From Capsicum annuum (Eukaryota > Streptophyta > Magnoliopsida > Solanales > Solanaceae), in assembly GCF_002878395.1 (NCBI RefSeq), contig NC_061112.1:39782559-39846558 (forward strand): a stretch of 64,000 nt of DNA. Direction: 5' to 3'. The translations under genes were made by a program, and so were the position numbers. Positions 10,939 through 22,686 of this stretch are shown here, one piece after another (position 1 is the first letter of the stretch; every line of letters starts with the position of its first letter). Below the pieces are notes generated by a model. The model was not told the origin of the DNA. It did not search any database and saw nothing but the letters and a program-made list of their open reading frames with translations.

Positions 10939-11383
10939 CTATATAGTGAAAAATTAATTAAAAAAATTATCATTAATGCATAGAGTGCGCCAAGTCTATC
11001 CTGACGCAAGTATTGGTGACTGATTTCATAGTTTGAATTTGTGACCTATATGTAGCCTATTTTGACACAAGTATCAGTTATTGTTCACAGTTTGAACATG
11101 TTCCCTATGACACAATTTTACCGTTACTTTAATGGTAAATGAAAATAAAAACAAAATTACATTTGAAGAGTTAATAAGAATTGAGAACGATTCCTTGCCA
11201 CATTACTATAGAGAAACTCTTTCAATCTGATTTCATTAGCTTGAATGAAAAAGGCGAATTCCTCTTTATGAACCATATTTTTCTACTTTAATGTCAATTC
11301 CAATGATTATACACAAATAGATTGACAAGGTAAAAAAGAAGATATCTATCATTGAACACGATAAATCAACCTGACAGCATAGG
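10939..11383. other. Intergenic sequence, upstream side of the cysteine-rich exon
   Basis: No firm feature. Two near-copies of TGACACAAGTAT/TGACGCAAGTAT with similar flanks (about 11003 and 11064) suggest a small local duplication. If the cysteine-rich exon is real, its intron and first exon would lie here on the minus strand. Confidence 0.4.
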
Positions 11384-11483
11384 AACAACAACTAGAACAA
11401 TAGAATACTCAGTAGTGTGTGGGGAGGGTAGAGTGTATGCAAACCTTACCTTACCTTGAGTGGTTGATTCTGATAGACCCCAG
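11384..11483 (+). mobile_element. SINE of the solanaceous (TS/SolS) type
   Basis: The run AACAACAACTAGAACAATAG, a segment with GGGGAGGGTAGAGTGTATGC, then AAACCTTACCTTACCTTGAG and TGATTCTGATAGACCCC follow the well-known solanaceous SINE layout: AAC repeats, 'GGGGAGGGTAGAGTGTACGC', 'AGACCTTACC', 'GTTTCCGATAGACCC'. It is noncoding and would be transcribed by RNA polymerase III from a tRNA-like head; the head itself is poorly preserved. This is a strong clue to the plant family. Confidence 0.8.
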
Positions 11484-11563
11484 AAGCATATCAAAGTTGA
11501 CCGAAAAAGGAATAACAAAAGCGAAAAGCATATCAAATTTGATCGAAAAAGGAATAACAAAAG
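11484..11563. repeat. Two tandem copies of a 42-bp unit next to the SINE
   Basis: Copies at 11484-11521 and 11526-11563 (AAGCATATCAAAKTTGAYCG then AAAAAGGAATAACAAAAG) differ at two positions over 38 bases and lie 42 bp apart, right after the SINE's GATAGACCCC. Confidence 0.85.
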
Positions 11564-11739
11564 AAAAGAAATCATGGCAAAATATTATAGAAGATGACGA
11601 AAATGAGGAATTTAAATATAGATGTAGAAAACAAACTATATTGACAAATATGTTAATAAAATATAGAAATAAATAGGGGCATTCAATTTGAAATAGTGCC
11701 AAAACTAAGTGCATCATCAATCTAATAAAAAGAAGACTT

Positions 11740-12523
11740 CTTTTCTCTCTGTAGGGTTGCTTATTGACAGCTCCCTACTTTTGAGTTGTACCGATTGATT
11801 TTTATCTACAAAAGCTTCCATTTCTATTAACTGACTCAAAGAAAGACTTGAATTCTTCATATACATCAAATGATGGATGAAGCATCATTTTGATACTTTA
11901 GTATAGGTTGTCTCCTAGGATGACAACTATGTTGCAAAGCATTGACAAACGCTGGGCATCCCTCATCTTAACATAGAATATCAAAATTTAAGATGTTGAC
12001 CTCGAGGGGTAGCAACTATGTGGTGCAATCATAAATTTTTCATATTGATCATTTCACATTTGGGAAAATAAAGGAAAACTTGAGACCAAGAGAAGGTAAA
12101 ATTTGTATAGAAACTTCCTTAACTTAATGAACTATGCATCATTTAAATAGTCGTGGCAGTGAAGAACAATTTTTAAGTTCTTCAGTCTCTTTTAATTTTA
12201 AGTTTCAAAATTTTATCTGATGTATACTCAAACAATACCAAATTTGGAGAATTAATCTCTGCTATTCCACCATAATACTGAATCTTTAAGACGTTTAGGG
12301 ATTGAAATGTAGAAATAAGTTGCTACAAAAATTCACTAGTTGTCCACATATATGATAGATGTATTGATTTTAGATTCGGGTATTCAACATCCAAATTATT
12401 AGATAAATAATCAAAATAAAACAAGTGTTCAAGTGTCGGTGTTCAAATTTTAACAAGAATTCTTCATGTCGAAATTGAAACTGACTTGATATTTTAAAGA
12501 TTCAACAACTCAATCTTTTCTAA
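11740..12523 (-). pseudogene. F-box/LRR-type protein, C-terminal LRR part (pseudogene)
   Basis: On the minus strand from 12523 one frame reads LEKIELLNL, a stop, NIKSVSIS, then LEHLFYFDYLSNNLDVEYP, NLKSIHLSYMWTTSEFL, QLISTFQSLNVLKIQYYGG and INSPNLVLFEYTSDKI. This is the LxxLxLxx rhythm of plant F-box/LRR proteins, where the LRRs choose the ubiquitylation substrate. A weaker continuation (LRKFLYKF, SLPLF-like; later NLYWSIKMMLHPSF-like) extends to about 11740 in other frames. Stops are scattered and no F-box is found. The minus-strand upstream side ends where the copia LTR begins (12575), suggesting the rest was lost or displaced. A related FBD/LRR protein is possible. Confidence 0.5.
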
Positions 12524-12574
12524 CCCCGAACAATACTCAATGATGAAACTAACAATCAAGGGACAACTATTAAG

Positions 12575-13503
12575 TGAAATTCAAGAAGGGGGTAAATTGT
12601 AAATTTCTCTAAAGTTGTGAGATTAGACGTACCTGCAAATTGATATTCTAAACAGAAATAGTTTAAAATTAAATACGTAATCAAATAGATAGATAAGTAA
12701 GAGAATAACATAGAGATTTATCCTAGTTTGGAACACTGTTGTGGTGCCTACTTCTGATCCGGTTAGGTTACAAGGGTTTTCTTATATCTTTCAAAGTAGA
12801 GTTGGAGTACAGAAGTTGTGGACAAGTTCTAAACCTTATTTTGTAATTCAGATCTTGTGATAGAACCTCAACTAGTATGACTAAATTGACTCAATCTTTC
12901 TCTTTTATAAATATTGTAAGCTAAGAAGTACAAAGGTTTATTGAGACTACTACTGATACACACTAAGATTTTCTTTGAAGTTGCAAGATGTCTTTGGTGT
13001 TCAATCTTCTCTTTTTTAACCTTCAACTGATTTGGCTTCTTTGCATTAAAGAAAAACCCAAGAGATTTCTTTTCAATCAAGGTTTTGAATTGATTCCTTG
13101 ATTGAGGAATTACTATATATGATACGTCCATATTAGATACGTCCATACATGTGATGCAACCTTCTTTTCTCGACAACAAGTTCAAAGCCATGCATGTTCA
13201 TATCAGATATGTCCATGTAGAGGGTGTAATCTTGCTTCTTTGCATAATTCCTTGTGAGATACTATTATGATTGATTGGCATTACCTTCCTTATACTATTA
13301 TATCTAACAAGAGCTTGACTGATGTGCTTCCATATCTAGTGTTAGCTTCCTTGTAGGTAAGGAACACCTGAGATACTCCTCCATAATTTCCTCCTAAAAG
13401 ATCTTACTTGATGTAATCATATCTTTACTGTATCCTGTATATATTTGTTAATTAGTTTGTCATTATTGGAATATATTATGTAACTATGGGGCAAACACTC
13501 TCC
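12575..13503 (-). repeat. 3' LTR of copia element C
   Basis: On the minus strand the LTR would begin TGTTTGCCCCATAGTTACAT right after the polypurine tract and finish where the plus strand begins TGAAATTCAAG (12575). The other LTR is lost, so the inner end is well placed but the outer end is inferred from TG...CA and from the nearby F-box pseudogene. It contains no coding frame of note. Confidence 0.55.
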
Positions 13504-13515
13504 CCCTTTTTGACA
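13497..13515 (-). other. Polypurine tract of copia element C
   Basis: The minus strand reads TCAAAAAGGGGGAGAGTG. SIRE elements are known to have AAAAGGGGGAGA immediately before the 3' LTR, where plus-strand synthesis begins. Confidence 0.7.
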
Positions 13516-13887
13516 ATGATAAAAAATAAACATCAGTTGACTTCCCTGTTCTTGTAGTTGACTTTCTCTCTTTTCTTGCTAACTTTTTTGCCTTTGTCAT
13601 CATTGAGTTGACATCTTAAGCATTAGTAGGCGAATGACTAGCGCTCCCTCTTACTTGGATATCTTTGTAATGTTTCATATTTCTCCCTCTTTTGACATAA
13701 TAAAAAAGAATAAAGCATATAAATAACAAATAACAAAGCATAAAATAGGCACACCATAGATAAGTAGTCAATATATTATCAAAAAACAAAAAAAATATGG
13801 TAGGACAAGTTAAAATATTAGTTCCAAACACAAAAGAAAAAGGGATAGGACCCCCTTTTGAATAACAGTCATTATCTTAACGTTTGG

Positions 13888-15249
13888 CTATGATATAGGT
13901 AAAAGTATTGTGCATCTTATGACATAAGTTCTCATAGGAATTTTCAACATTTTTTGTAAAACTAGAGTAGCAATTATGGACTTATATGGTAAGCTTGTTG
14001 TTGGAGGATTTTGTTTAGGACTTGATGGATTCCATGTGGGCATATAATCTTTTGAAGTTCTTGACACCTTCCTGTTCGAATCCACCAATGGTTAGCCACA
14101 CCTTTCCTACATTAGTACTTGTGTCCTTACCCAACTATAGTAGCTTGGTAGTCGACTCCTAAAGAAGCATCAACCTTTCCTCGATAGAATTAAGATGATC
14201 TTTGACCTTTTAAAATTCCTTCAACATAGGAATCATAGGATTAGATACCGATTTGCTTACCCTAGGAAGATCTGATCTTGCTTTTGCAGATTCCTTCCTG
14301 CACCATTCATTGTCCACCAAGACATATCCCATGCTGGCAAAGGTCTTGGAATCATAAGTTTTTGAGACTTCCAAGATCGGGTATGTAGATAGGTCAATAG
14401 AGTAATACAAGAGGATTCTGGTGATCAGCAGTCCATAAGGCAGGCTAGCAGAGCCATGAGCATCTGCAATACTTCCCAGCATATATTCTTGAAATCAAAC
14501 ATCCCAATTTATTTTGTACTTCTTCACCATATTTTACAACAAAAACACATCACAAACAAGTAACATTACTAAGAGACACTTTTCGAGGAATAAGTGTGGT
14601 GGAAAAATATGAGCCTTGATTTTGAACCTGAAGTAGTGAGACGGGGGACCAAAATTGATCAAACTTACCTCTGAGTCAGAAACGACCTTTTTAGCTTTCT
14701 CAAAGCTAATCTCAATTTTCAGGAAAGGTACCACTCATGAAGGGAATTACCCCAGAGAACTTAGTGTCGAAAATCTCTTCAAATAAGAAATTATTTAGAA
14801 TGATTCTTTTCCCAAGCACAAGAGTTTCTAATTCGCCGCTATCTTGAGTAAGGAATTAATTCGCATAGAACATGTGCATAGGGTCCTCATATACTTCCAT
14901 CTCACAAAGTAAAAAAACCATGATAAGTCTTGATATTTAAAAAAAGAAATTACATTGCAGTGATATTCCTTCAACTGAGAAAAATTGACAACTTGACCAG
15001 GAATAACTGAGCAATTTTTGAAGGAAGCAAACTTCTCCCTTCGTGAGCTAGTCCTAAACTTATGCATGTCTTCTGGTGGAAGGCAATACAGAGGGGATGG
15101 GTGAGATTTCTTGACAGATGAGATGAGGCTCGGGGCTGAGAATTTTTTGGGAGCAGATGAGTGTAATGAATAATAAGAGGTTTCCTAAGATAAGCCATAG
15201 ATGTCTTAAACCAAAATAAAAAATTAGAAAAATGAGAGAATAAGATCAT
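13888..15249 (-). pseudogene. Env-like post-pol ORF of SIRE element C (decayed)
   Basis: Successive minus-strand pieces line up into one protein. 14828-15067 has SVIPGQVVNFSQLKEY. 14534-14734 has VPFLKIEISFEKAKKVVSDS and INFGPPSHYFRFKIKAHI. 14210-14482 has ASLPYGLLITRILLYYSIDL and FASMGYVLVDNEWCRKES. About 13888-14210 has a coiled-coil-like C-terminus with TIGGFEQEG-like and YSSFTKNVENSYENLCHKM-like stretches across frameshifts. This is the plant-retroelement env-like/'putative plant transposon protein' family found after RNase H in SIRE. Its role is unproven; an envelope function is only a hypothesis in the field. It has at least three frame breaks. It lies between RNase H and the PPT as expected. 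Confidence 0.65.
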
Positions 15250-15640
15250 GATTGTTAGAATGTCAATTTGGAGGAATTTAAGGAATATTAGCCAGTGATC
15301 TTGTTCTTTTCATTAAGGAAAACCAGGCTTGGAAAGGGTTTAAAAAGGCAGAGCGGGAGATAAAAGGGTGGAAAAATGAAAAGGTGTGAAGTGAATGAAG
15401 ATAAAGTTGAAGAGAAGTGAAGTGACTGAGGCGACTGGTGAAAATAAAGGATTTCAAACTTCTTAGGGAAAAAGAGAAGGGTAAAGGAGCAGTAATTATA
15501 GAGAGAGAGAAAAATAAGGCATGACAAGATGGTAGAAAAAGAAATGATGATGTTGAGTTAGAGAAGGAATTACCAAAACTAAAAAATAAAAGTAAAAGAA
15601 TAAATAAATGTACAATCAAAGATAATTAATGCATGTTATA
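15250..15640. other. Purine-rich (plus strand) spacer between RNase H and env-like ORF
   Basis: About 15340-15610 is rich in GA/AAAG on the plus strand, so pyrimidine-rich in the element's sense. The long minus-strand open frames here are Ser/Phe/Leu-rich by-products of that bias and I do not treat them as genes. Confidence 0.6.
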
Positions 15641-17060
15641 CCAACGCTTGTATTAAGGAACAAAATCTTTCTTCTAATAGGTCTTTAGTTAAAATATTAG
15701 CCAACTAGTTTTTCGAATCAACAAATTTTAAGAAAAATCTTTATTTTCTACATGATCTCAAATAAAATGATGTTTGATATCAATATGTTTAGCTCTAGAA
15801 TGATGCACAATATATTTTGATAAGCTAATTGCACTAGTGTTGTCAGACATTATGTACATAGATTCAAAGACAAGTCAAAATTAAGTAATTTATACATAAT
15901 TCATAGAATTTGAGAACTGCAACTTCCAACGGCTATGTATTCGGCTCCAGTGGTTGATAGAACAACTGAAATTTGTTTCTTCCAATGCCATGAAATTAAA
16001 GCATTTCCAACAATCTGGCATACCCCACTAGTTCTTTTTCTATCTTTCCTATCACCTGTGAAATCAACATCTGAAGAGATAACTAAATTAAAGTGTGAGA
16101 AATGAGGGTACCATAGTCCAATGTTTTGTGTCCCAATTATATATCGAATGATTTTTTTGATTGTATTCATATGGGACTCATTAGGAACCGACTGAAACCT
16201 TGCACAATTGTAAACACTAATATAATATCTGGTCAACTTAAGATCAAGTAGATGAGAGATCCAATCTTCCCTCTATATGAATTTTCATCAATATCTTGTT
16301 CAGATGTGTCTGAATCGAGATTTATGGAGGGACTCATTGGAGTTCCATAGGAATTTCCTTTTTCCATGTCAAACTTTTTGATTTCTTTTATATATTTGTA
16401 TTGACTGATAAATGTACCTTTGGGAGTTTTCTTTATTTATAGTCCCCAAGAAGAATGTCATTTCTCCCATGAGACTCATTTCAAATTGTCCTTTCATCAA
16501 ATTTGTAGAACTCTCACACAAGGAAATGCTAGGACTGCCAAAAATAATATCATCAACATAAATTTGCACAATGAGTAGACCAGAATCTAGCTTTTGAGTA
16601 AAAAGAGTGGTATCTATTTTACCTATTATTTAACAGAAAAGTACTCAACCTCTCATACGAGGCCTTTGGGACTTATTTGAGACCGTAGAGTGCTTTTGAT
16701 AATTTGGACACATAGTTTGGATAAGAAGGATTTTTAAAACTAAAAGGGTTTTTTACATAAACTTCCTCATAAATAAACCCATTTAGAAAAGAAATCTTAA
16801 TGTCTATTTCATATAATTTAAAGCATTTGAATGCGGAAAACGCTAACAAAATTAGAATCGACTCTAACCGTGCTACAGGAGAAAAGGTTTCTTGTAATCA
16901 ATACCTTTCTGCTAGGAGTAGCCTTGAGCTACAAGTCTAGAATTATTTCAAACAACCTTATCTTCTTTATTTACTTAGTTTTCATAGACCTATCTACTTC
17001 TAATTATTGAGCAATTTTTGGGTATTTAAACTAGATTCCAAACATAATTGCATTAAAATT
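15640..17060 (-). pseudogene. Reverse transcriptase-RNase H of copia element C (decayed)
   Basis: From 17060 down, the minus strand shows FLNGFIYEEVYVK, SKALYGLK (usual LKKALYGLKQ) and, at 16369-16569, MQIYVDDIIFGSPS with the catalytic YVDD, then FEMSLMGEMTFFLG. RNase H follows at 15901-16236: ARFQSVPNESHMNTIKKIIRYIIGTQNIGLW, DVDFTGDRKDRKRTSGVCQ and AEYIAVGSCSSQIL. C-terminal remains (HHFI, SLKFVDSK) continue to about 15650 in shifted frames. The YVDD box is intact but frameshifts and stops divide the protein into at least four pieces. Confidence 0.9.
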
Positions 17061-17711
17061 GATCTAGTTCTTCCTTCATGGCCTAAACCCAAGATTTATC
17101 TTTAAGGGTTTCATCAACCTTTTAAGGCTCCATGTGAGATATAAGAGCTAAAGATGCCTATTTTCTTAATGAAGATCTTGTTTACATCTTCTCATCTGAT
17201 TTCCAATGATAAATTGATTTGAAAATCTTGGATTATGTATCTATTCACTTGGAACATTAGATTTCATTATTTCATCAATGAGAACTGATTTTGGATAGGC
17301 TATAGTCGACTCAGTGGTGTTGATTCTAGAGTTATGTCTGCTTTGCCTCCTGACTATAAATCATTTACCTGTTCTTCATCAGAACTCAAACTCATATTAG
17401 AATGATTAGTTTCATCACATTCAATATTCATAGATTCTTTAACACATAGAGTTCGTTTATTATAAGCTCTATAAGCATGACTGGAAGGAGAGTACCCAAG
17501 AAAAATACCTTCATCACTTTGTGGGTCAAACTTGACTAATTTATTCTTATTATTATTGTGGATGAAAATAACCAATGTTAGGCTTTTTTCCTCTCTACAA
17601 CTCACAACGAGTCTTCTTTAGAATTGGTCTGATCAGACATCTATTGAGAAAATGGGATGTTGTGCTTCCTGCCTCTACCCAGAAGTGGTCTAGTAGATTT
17701 TACTCCAGGAG
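17061..17711 (-). pseudogene. Integrase C-terminal part of copia element C
   Basis: The minus strand near 17711 reads MLLE, a stop, NLLDHFWVEA and LNRCLIRPILKKTRCE. The open piece 17354-17605 then has FIHNNNKNKLVKFDPQSDEGIFLGYSPSSHAYRAYNKRTL and VKESMNIECDET. This is the copia integrase end, known for 'KFD.KSDEGIFLGYS..SKAYRVFN'. The upstream half is on the other side of the element A insertion (33838 on), and the two halves rejoin at the known '..KAM/MLLE..' region. Confidence 0.85.
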
Positions 17712-17716
17712 CATGG

Positions 17717-20700
17717 TGTAATGACCCGAGACTACCCCCTAGTCGTAACACGGTACTTGAAACCACAAGTGATCCCAAGCTAACCTATAAACTGGCATGA
17801 TACTTGAGCAACTAATTTAGAATATATTAAATATCTTGTTTTGCTGTGAAAAAAACATAATCATAATGAAATCTGAATAAGTAATTAACTGATAAATTTT
17901 AGAATCTGATAAAACTAAAAAGAAAACTAAAATTTACATTCCATGACCCTGACTGACTATATATGAAGCCTCTACTATACTGACAACAGATAGTTGGGAC
18001 ATGCCTCCAACTACTACTAATCAATACATATGAATAATCAAAATACAACATAGCACATGAACTATAACTAATCGAAGTTCCCAAAATAGGAAAACTTATC
18101 ACCTTTTGGCTAAAAGCTGCAACCTGTCCGACCTTGGTGTAAAAGCTATATATGGTACCTACATTATGAAGGATGTATCCATAAAAGCATATATGTGGTC
18201 AGTACATTAGAATGTACTGAGAATATGGAGACATGGACTAAATTGTAAAACTATTTCAAACTGTAAAACTAAGGATATAAGTTATTTATTGAAATATACA
18301 TTTGAAACATGACTATATGTGAAAACTATAAATCATAGAGAATTTGTAAATCATGAGCTAAAAATAATTCTGTAAGCTAGGAGGCAATAGAAACATAAAT
18401 GTTGTAAGCCATTCTCTTGTGGGGATGAAAATGCTTTAAAAGTTGTACTGAGTATGGCTTATTAATACTGGATATGAAACTATGTAGTGGGAAATGACTT
18501 AACTCAAGGATCTGAATATACAAACATACTGGGCCTGAAAGAATAAATATATAAAATCAATATAACATGTATTAAGCAGATTAGATTAACTAGATGACTG
18601 ATCCCTATGTGACCGAGAAACTGAAATCTAAGTAAAGGGATAACTAACATCTGTATGCTGAGTAGTGGATATGTGAATACTGATCAAATGATATCTAAAT
18701 ACTAAATAACTGACATCGAAATATTGATTAGTTGATGTTTGGATTGGCTAAAATGCATAGGGTACTATGCATATGAGATAAGGACTAACTAAATACCATG
18801 AGATAGCTAAGCATGAATGCATAGACATATAATATCTGAGAATGCATGACCAAGCATAAATATGTACTAAGATAAATCTGTAATATAAAAGACTGAAAAC
18901 TATATAACTGAATAACTAAAAATCTATACACTTGGTCAAGGAAATACGCACTGAGAATACACTGAATACCGTGCTGAGACTGTATGAATTATCATCTAAC
19001 CGACATGCCCCAATCTAAGCTAATCGGGGTCCAACCGATAGCCCCAGTTAAAAGGGTGTCAGTACCGTGCCATAGGTACTAACACTGGCTATGTAGACCC
19101 ACTAAAATGATATTCTAGAGGACCAAGGTGTCAAGCCTAAATTGATGGGTGACCCCTGAGATCAAGTAAAGCCAAAATTGATTGGAGACCTCTCATATCC
19201 TACGTTGTCTACGTAGTTCTGGAATATAGGGACTACTACTAATAACTCTACCTAACTGATGGGGAAACCATTATCCCTACATTCGCTCGGTGCTAAATCC
19301 TACTCCTAACTGAATTGACACTGAAATTGTGAACTGGTGCATGCACTGATGACTAATATACTTAAACTTGGTATTCTGAAAATTGACAGTGCATGCATAA
19401 TATGAAGTAATCATGAATATGTAAACTAATATCTTTAACATGGAGTAAAATTGGTGAGATCATTATAAAAAAGATAATATAAATATGGGAATAAAATCAT
19501 AATTCTAACTAAATTGTTAAGTTAAAATGAAAACATGTAAAATACATAGGTATCAGGTGTTCATAACCTACCAGCACTGAATGATTATAATATATAATAT
19601 GAAGCTTGAAATACTATAGTATACAATCATAGTTCAAGGATCTAAAATGTGGTTATTTTATCAATCATGTAAGAGTCATAAGCTTAAAAATGGGAATGTC
19701 CTAAACACGAGGAAAAAACATAATTACATGGCTAAACTTCTAATTTGTAGATTTAACATGTAATTCGCTTAAGTAAAACATTGGAAATTAAAATTTAAAG
19801 CATGAGGAAATCAAATCTTGCATGGAATCATACATAGGCTGAATTGAATTTAAACTACCATGAAAAACATGGATTAAACCTTTCTTGAACATACAAAATA
19901 CCACAGTAAACAAAAAACTCCATAATTTACTTGAAAGAGAAGATTTTTGGGCTCCATGGGTGAAAGGGGCCCATGAATAAATACCCCACATACCTTAATA
20001 GATGGTTTCTTGAATATATCTTGAGGGTTTTTGAACTTAGAAGCTTGAATTCTTGATTTCTTGAGAAGAGGGCTTGAATCTTGTTCTTGGGAAGGGAGGA
20101 GGGTTTTGAATCATGACTTGAATGATTTGGGATTAAGGTGTGGAAATAATGTGTTTTAAAATCCATAATAAAGATTAGGAGTGATTAGGGACGATTTAGG
20201 GGTGTGAAAAGACTTTAATGCCCTTGATTAAAGTAAAAACGAAGCACTTTTGGCACTATGCAATCACCATTCAACGCATGGCCACCTCAAAGCCCAAAGG
20301 CGGGAGAAGCATGGCCAATTTCACACCCTTAAGTGGGCGTCGCATGGCCAATCACATACCCTTTCTAGGGGCCCTTTGCAATTTTCATACGACATACGAC
20401 CTTTGCATGGTCATAACTTTTTAATTAAATATTGAATTAACGTAAAATTGGTATCATTGGAAAGATAACTCAATTTTCTATCATTTGGCGGGTCTTGAGA
20501 TGAAAAATTACACATATCTCAAAATCTATTCATAGTAAAAGTTGATCCTAGTTGAGTCAAATACCAAAATTTGGCCAAATCAAATGCCCTTAGTTCAACC
20601 TTGCTCTAAGTGATTCCTATGAACATTTTTCACCTAATAAGCACCTCACACACAAGGATAAAGATCATGATACATATATTCAAATATAAATCATAAGATT

Positions 20701-20759
20701 GGAGTTTACACACGTAGAAATGATGGCTCTATTTCTAGCTCAAAAAGCGGGGTGTTACA
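17717..20759 (-). repeat. Left LTR of element A (3' LTR in element sense), about 3.04 kb
   Basis: It starts TGTAATGACCCGAG and ends GGGGTGTTACA. The rest aligns by eye with 22687-24642 plus 32797-33837; for example AAACTGGCATGATACTTGAG and GGTACCTACATTATGAAGGATG recur. It contains hairpin-forming pieces such as AGTACC-GTGCCATA-GGTACT near 19060. No coding sequence; short open frames (e.g. 20218-20424) are chance. In element sense, the U3 end is at 20759. Confidence 0.85.
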
Positions 20760-22686
20760 TTATCTCCACCTTGGAATCATTAATCCTCGAATGAGACTAG
20801 TTAGACTGAGAGTACTAGGGAAACTGAGATCATATTATGAACATGTATGACTTGGAACATGATTTCATAACTGAGTCTGAGCATGATACATAAACTGAAC
20901 TAATTTTGTGAATACAAGGAATGAAATAAAAATGGTTATAGGGGTAAGATAGAAACGAGAGAGTAAACTTATGAGTAAACATTACCTTAAGATAGATCTG
21001 GTTTTGTGAAGAAAAGATAAGAGGTTTAGGACATGAAAACACAGGGTATTACAACATCTTCCCCTTAGGATTGTTCATCCCCAAAATGATACTGACTTAG
21101 GTAAAATACTAAGGAAAGACTGAGATGATGCACGGGACACTTACGAACTGAATCATGACTGAATATTCAAATCTGAAACATGATGCATAGATTGAACTAA
21201 ATTCACAACTTGCATGGAAGTAAATGAATTACCCCTTGAATAGGAAAGATGGAAAACCATAGGAACTTGTCTGTTTGACTGCTAAATTGGATTACTGGCT
21301 ATACAGACTGAATTATACTGAAAGCTTATACTCAGCTACAGTATTTTTTCAACACTCTTTCTAAGAATTTCTATAACATTAGGGAGAAAAAATTCTTAGG
21401 CATAATCCAAATAAGATGTCTGAATAAGGAATCACAATATGTCTATAATTCTATAACATAGAACATAGGCTTATGAAGCATAGGATAGGATAGAATCGCT
21501 ATACGTTAGACAATGTAACTGCTACTGTCAATCTTAGACATACTTCTCAAATACTCCCTCAACTTTACGTTCCTCTTCAATATTGCACTTCACTTGAGGC
21601 TACTTATAATCTTCACATGGCATTGATAACTCTATCTACTAAAGTCTAAGATGAATTGAATTCTCTCACTATGTTTAAGCCTACTCGAATCTGAAAAGTG
21701 CACACCTAACACTAAAATACTAGTCTGAACCATGAATTGAATACCCCCTATGTTTTTACAACTTCTCATCTCATGAATAATTATTATTACCATTTCAACA
21801 ACTACATTCAACCTCTTACTTGGAATTCACTAATGCGCAATGCATTTATCCACTTATACACCAACATGACATTCAAACCTATCTTCATAACCATATATGA
21901 ACGTCTAAACAAACACCCATAAAAGCATTTTTCTCATATTCTCTAATACCTTCATCAATATCAACTTCCATGCACTATTCTTAAGAAGACACCATAGAAT
22001 TCTCAACTAACCATGACATATACGAAAGGTTTAACCTCAATTTTACTCCAACCATATAGCCTTACATCATCATACTTAGTGTCAAATCAATAAACTTAAA
22101 TTCTTGTATACACTATTTCAAGTCTACTGGTTTACCTTTCATACAAGTAGCCCCATAGATACATAATCTATTAAATTATGATGACACTATCCCCACTTTA
22201 CTGCTGCTAAACTTCTAGGTTCATGCTTCTAACTATAGGTCATATATTGTCATAGAATTTTGAGGAGGGATCTGAGGGCACATATAACTATGGCTTAGTG
22301 CACGATTTTCATGAACATGAGTGAAATCTTTCAAACTTTGGAACTTAAAAGCACTGGTTGGATACCTTCGAGCCTGCATACAATCCCATAACTATCTATG
22401 GGGATTATATAAGAAACATCTATAGAGATTTAAGATTTACTGTTTCTATTGCCTAAAAAATAAGGAAGAGTTGACACAAATATATTAACATGATAATCTA
22501 CTTAAGTTCCTTGGAGAACACTTTTACTACATGATCTGAGACATGAAAGAAGGGAAAAAATTCTTAAATGCCATGTAGCCTCTCGAAGAAAATTATAGAC
22601 TTCTTTGTACTTTTCTGCAAGACTCTACTAGGAACGGCTTCATACACTCCCCAAGACACTTAAAATCTGTGCTCTAATACCAAGTA
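20760..22686 (-). other. Interior of element A: noncoding, with a duplicated 3' end
   Basis: The first 300 bp resemble the 3' interior end of element B (27181-27450: TAATCCTCGAATGAGACTAG vs TCGTCCTCAAATGAGACTGG; both later have ACCTTAAGATRGRTCTG). At 21052-21075 a second LTR-tail-plus-purine-tract copy occurs (GGTATTACAACATCTTCCCC in plus sense), so this end is present twice. 22290-22670 resembles the leader between PBS and gag of Tekay elements (minus strand AGTGTCTTGGGGAGTGTATG). Nothing between looks like gag or pol. The element therefore depended on enzymes from relatives such as B. Confidence 0.7.
22671..22683 (-). other. Primer binding site of element A (tRNA-Met)
   Basis: The minus strand reads TTGGTATTAGAGC, one change from the common TTGGTATCAGAGC that pairs with initiator tRNA-Met. 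It lies 3 bp inside the LTR end at 22687 and fixes the orientation of the element. Confidence 0.8.

Noticed and set aside
15278..15619. Minus-strand frame of 113 codons rich in Ser, Phe and Leu
   Set aside because: It is opposite a long purine-rich tract; the composition alone explains the lack of stops, and no motif is visible.
20218..20435. Two overlapping plus-strand frames with His/Gly-rich sequence
   Set aside because: They lie in the LTR of element A and are not open in the matching part of the other LTR (33310-33520).
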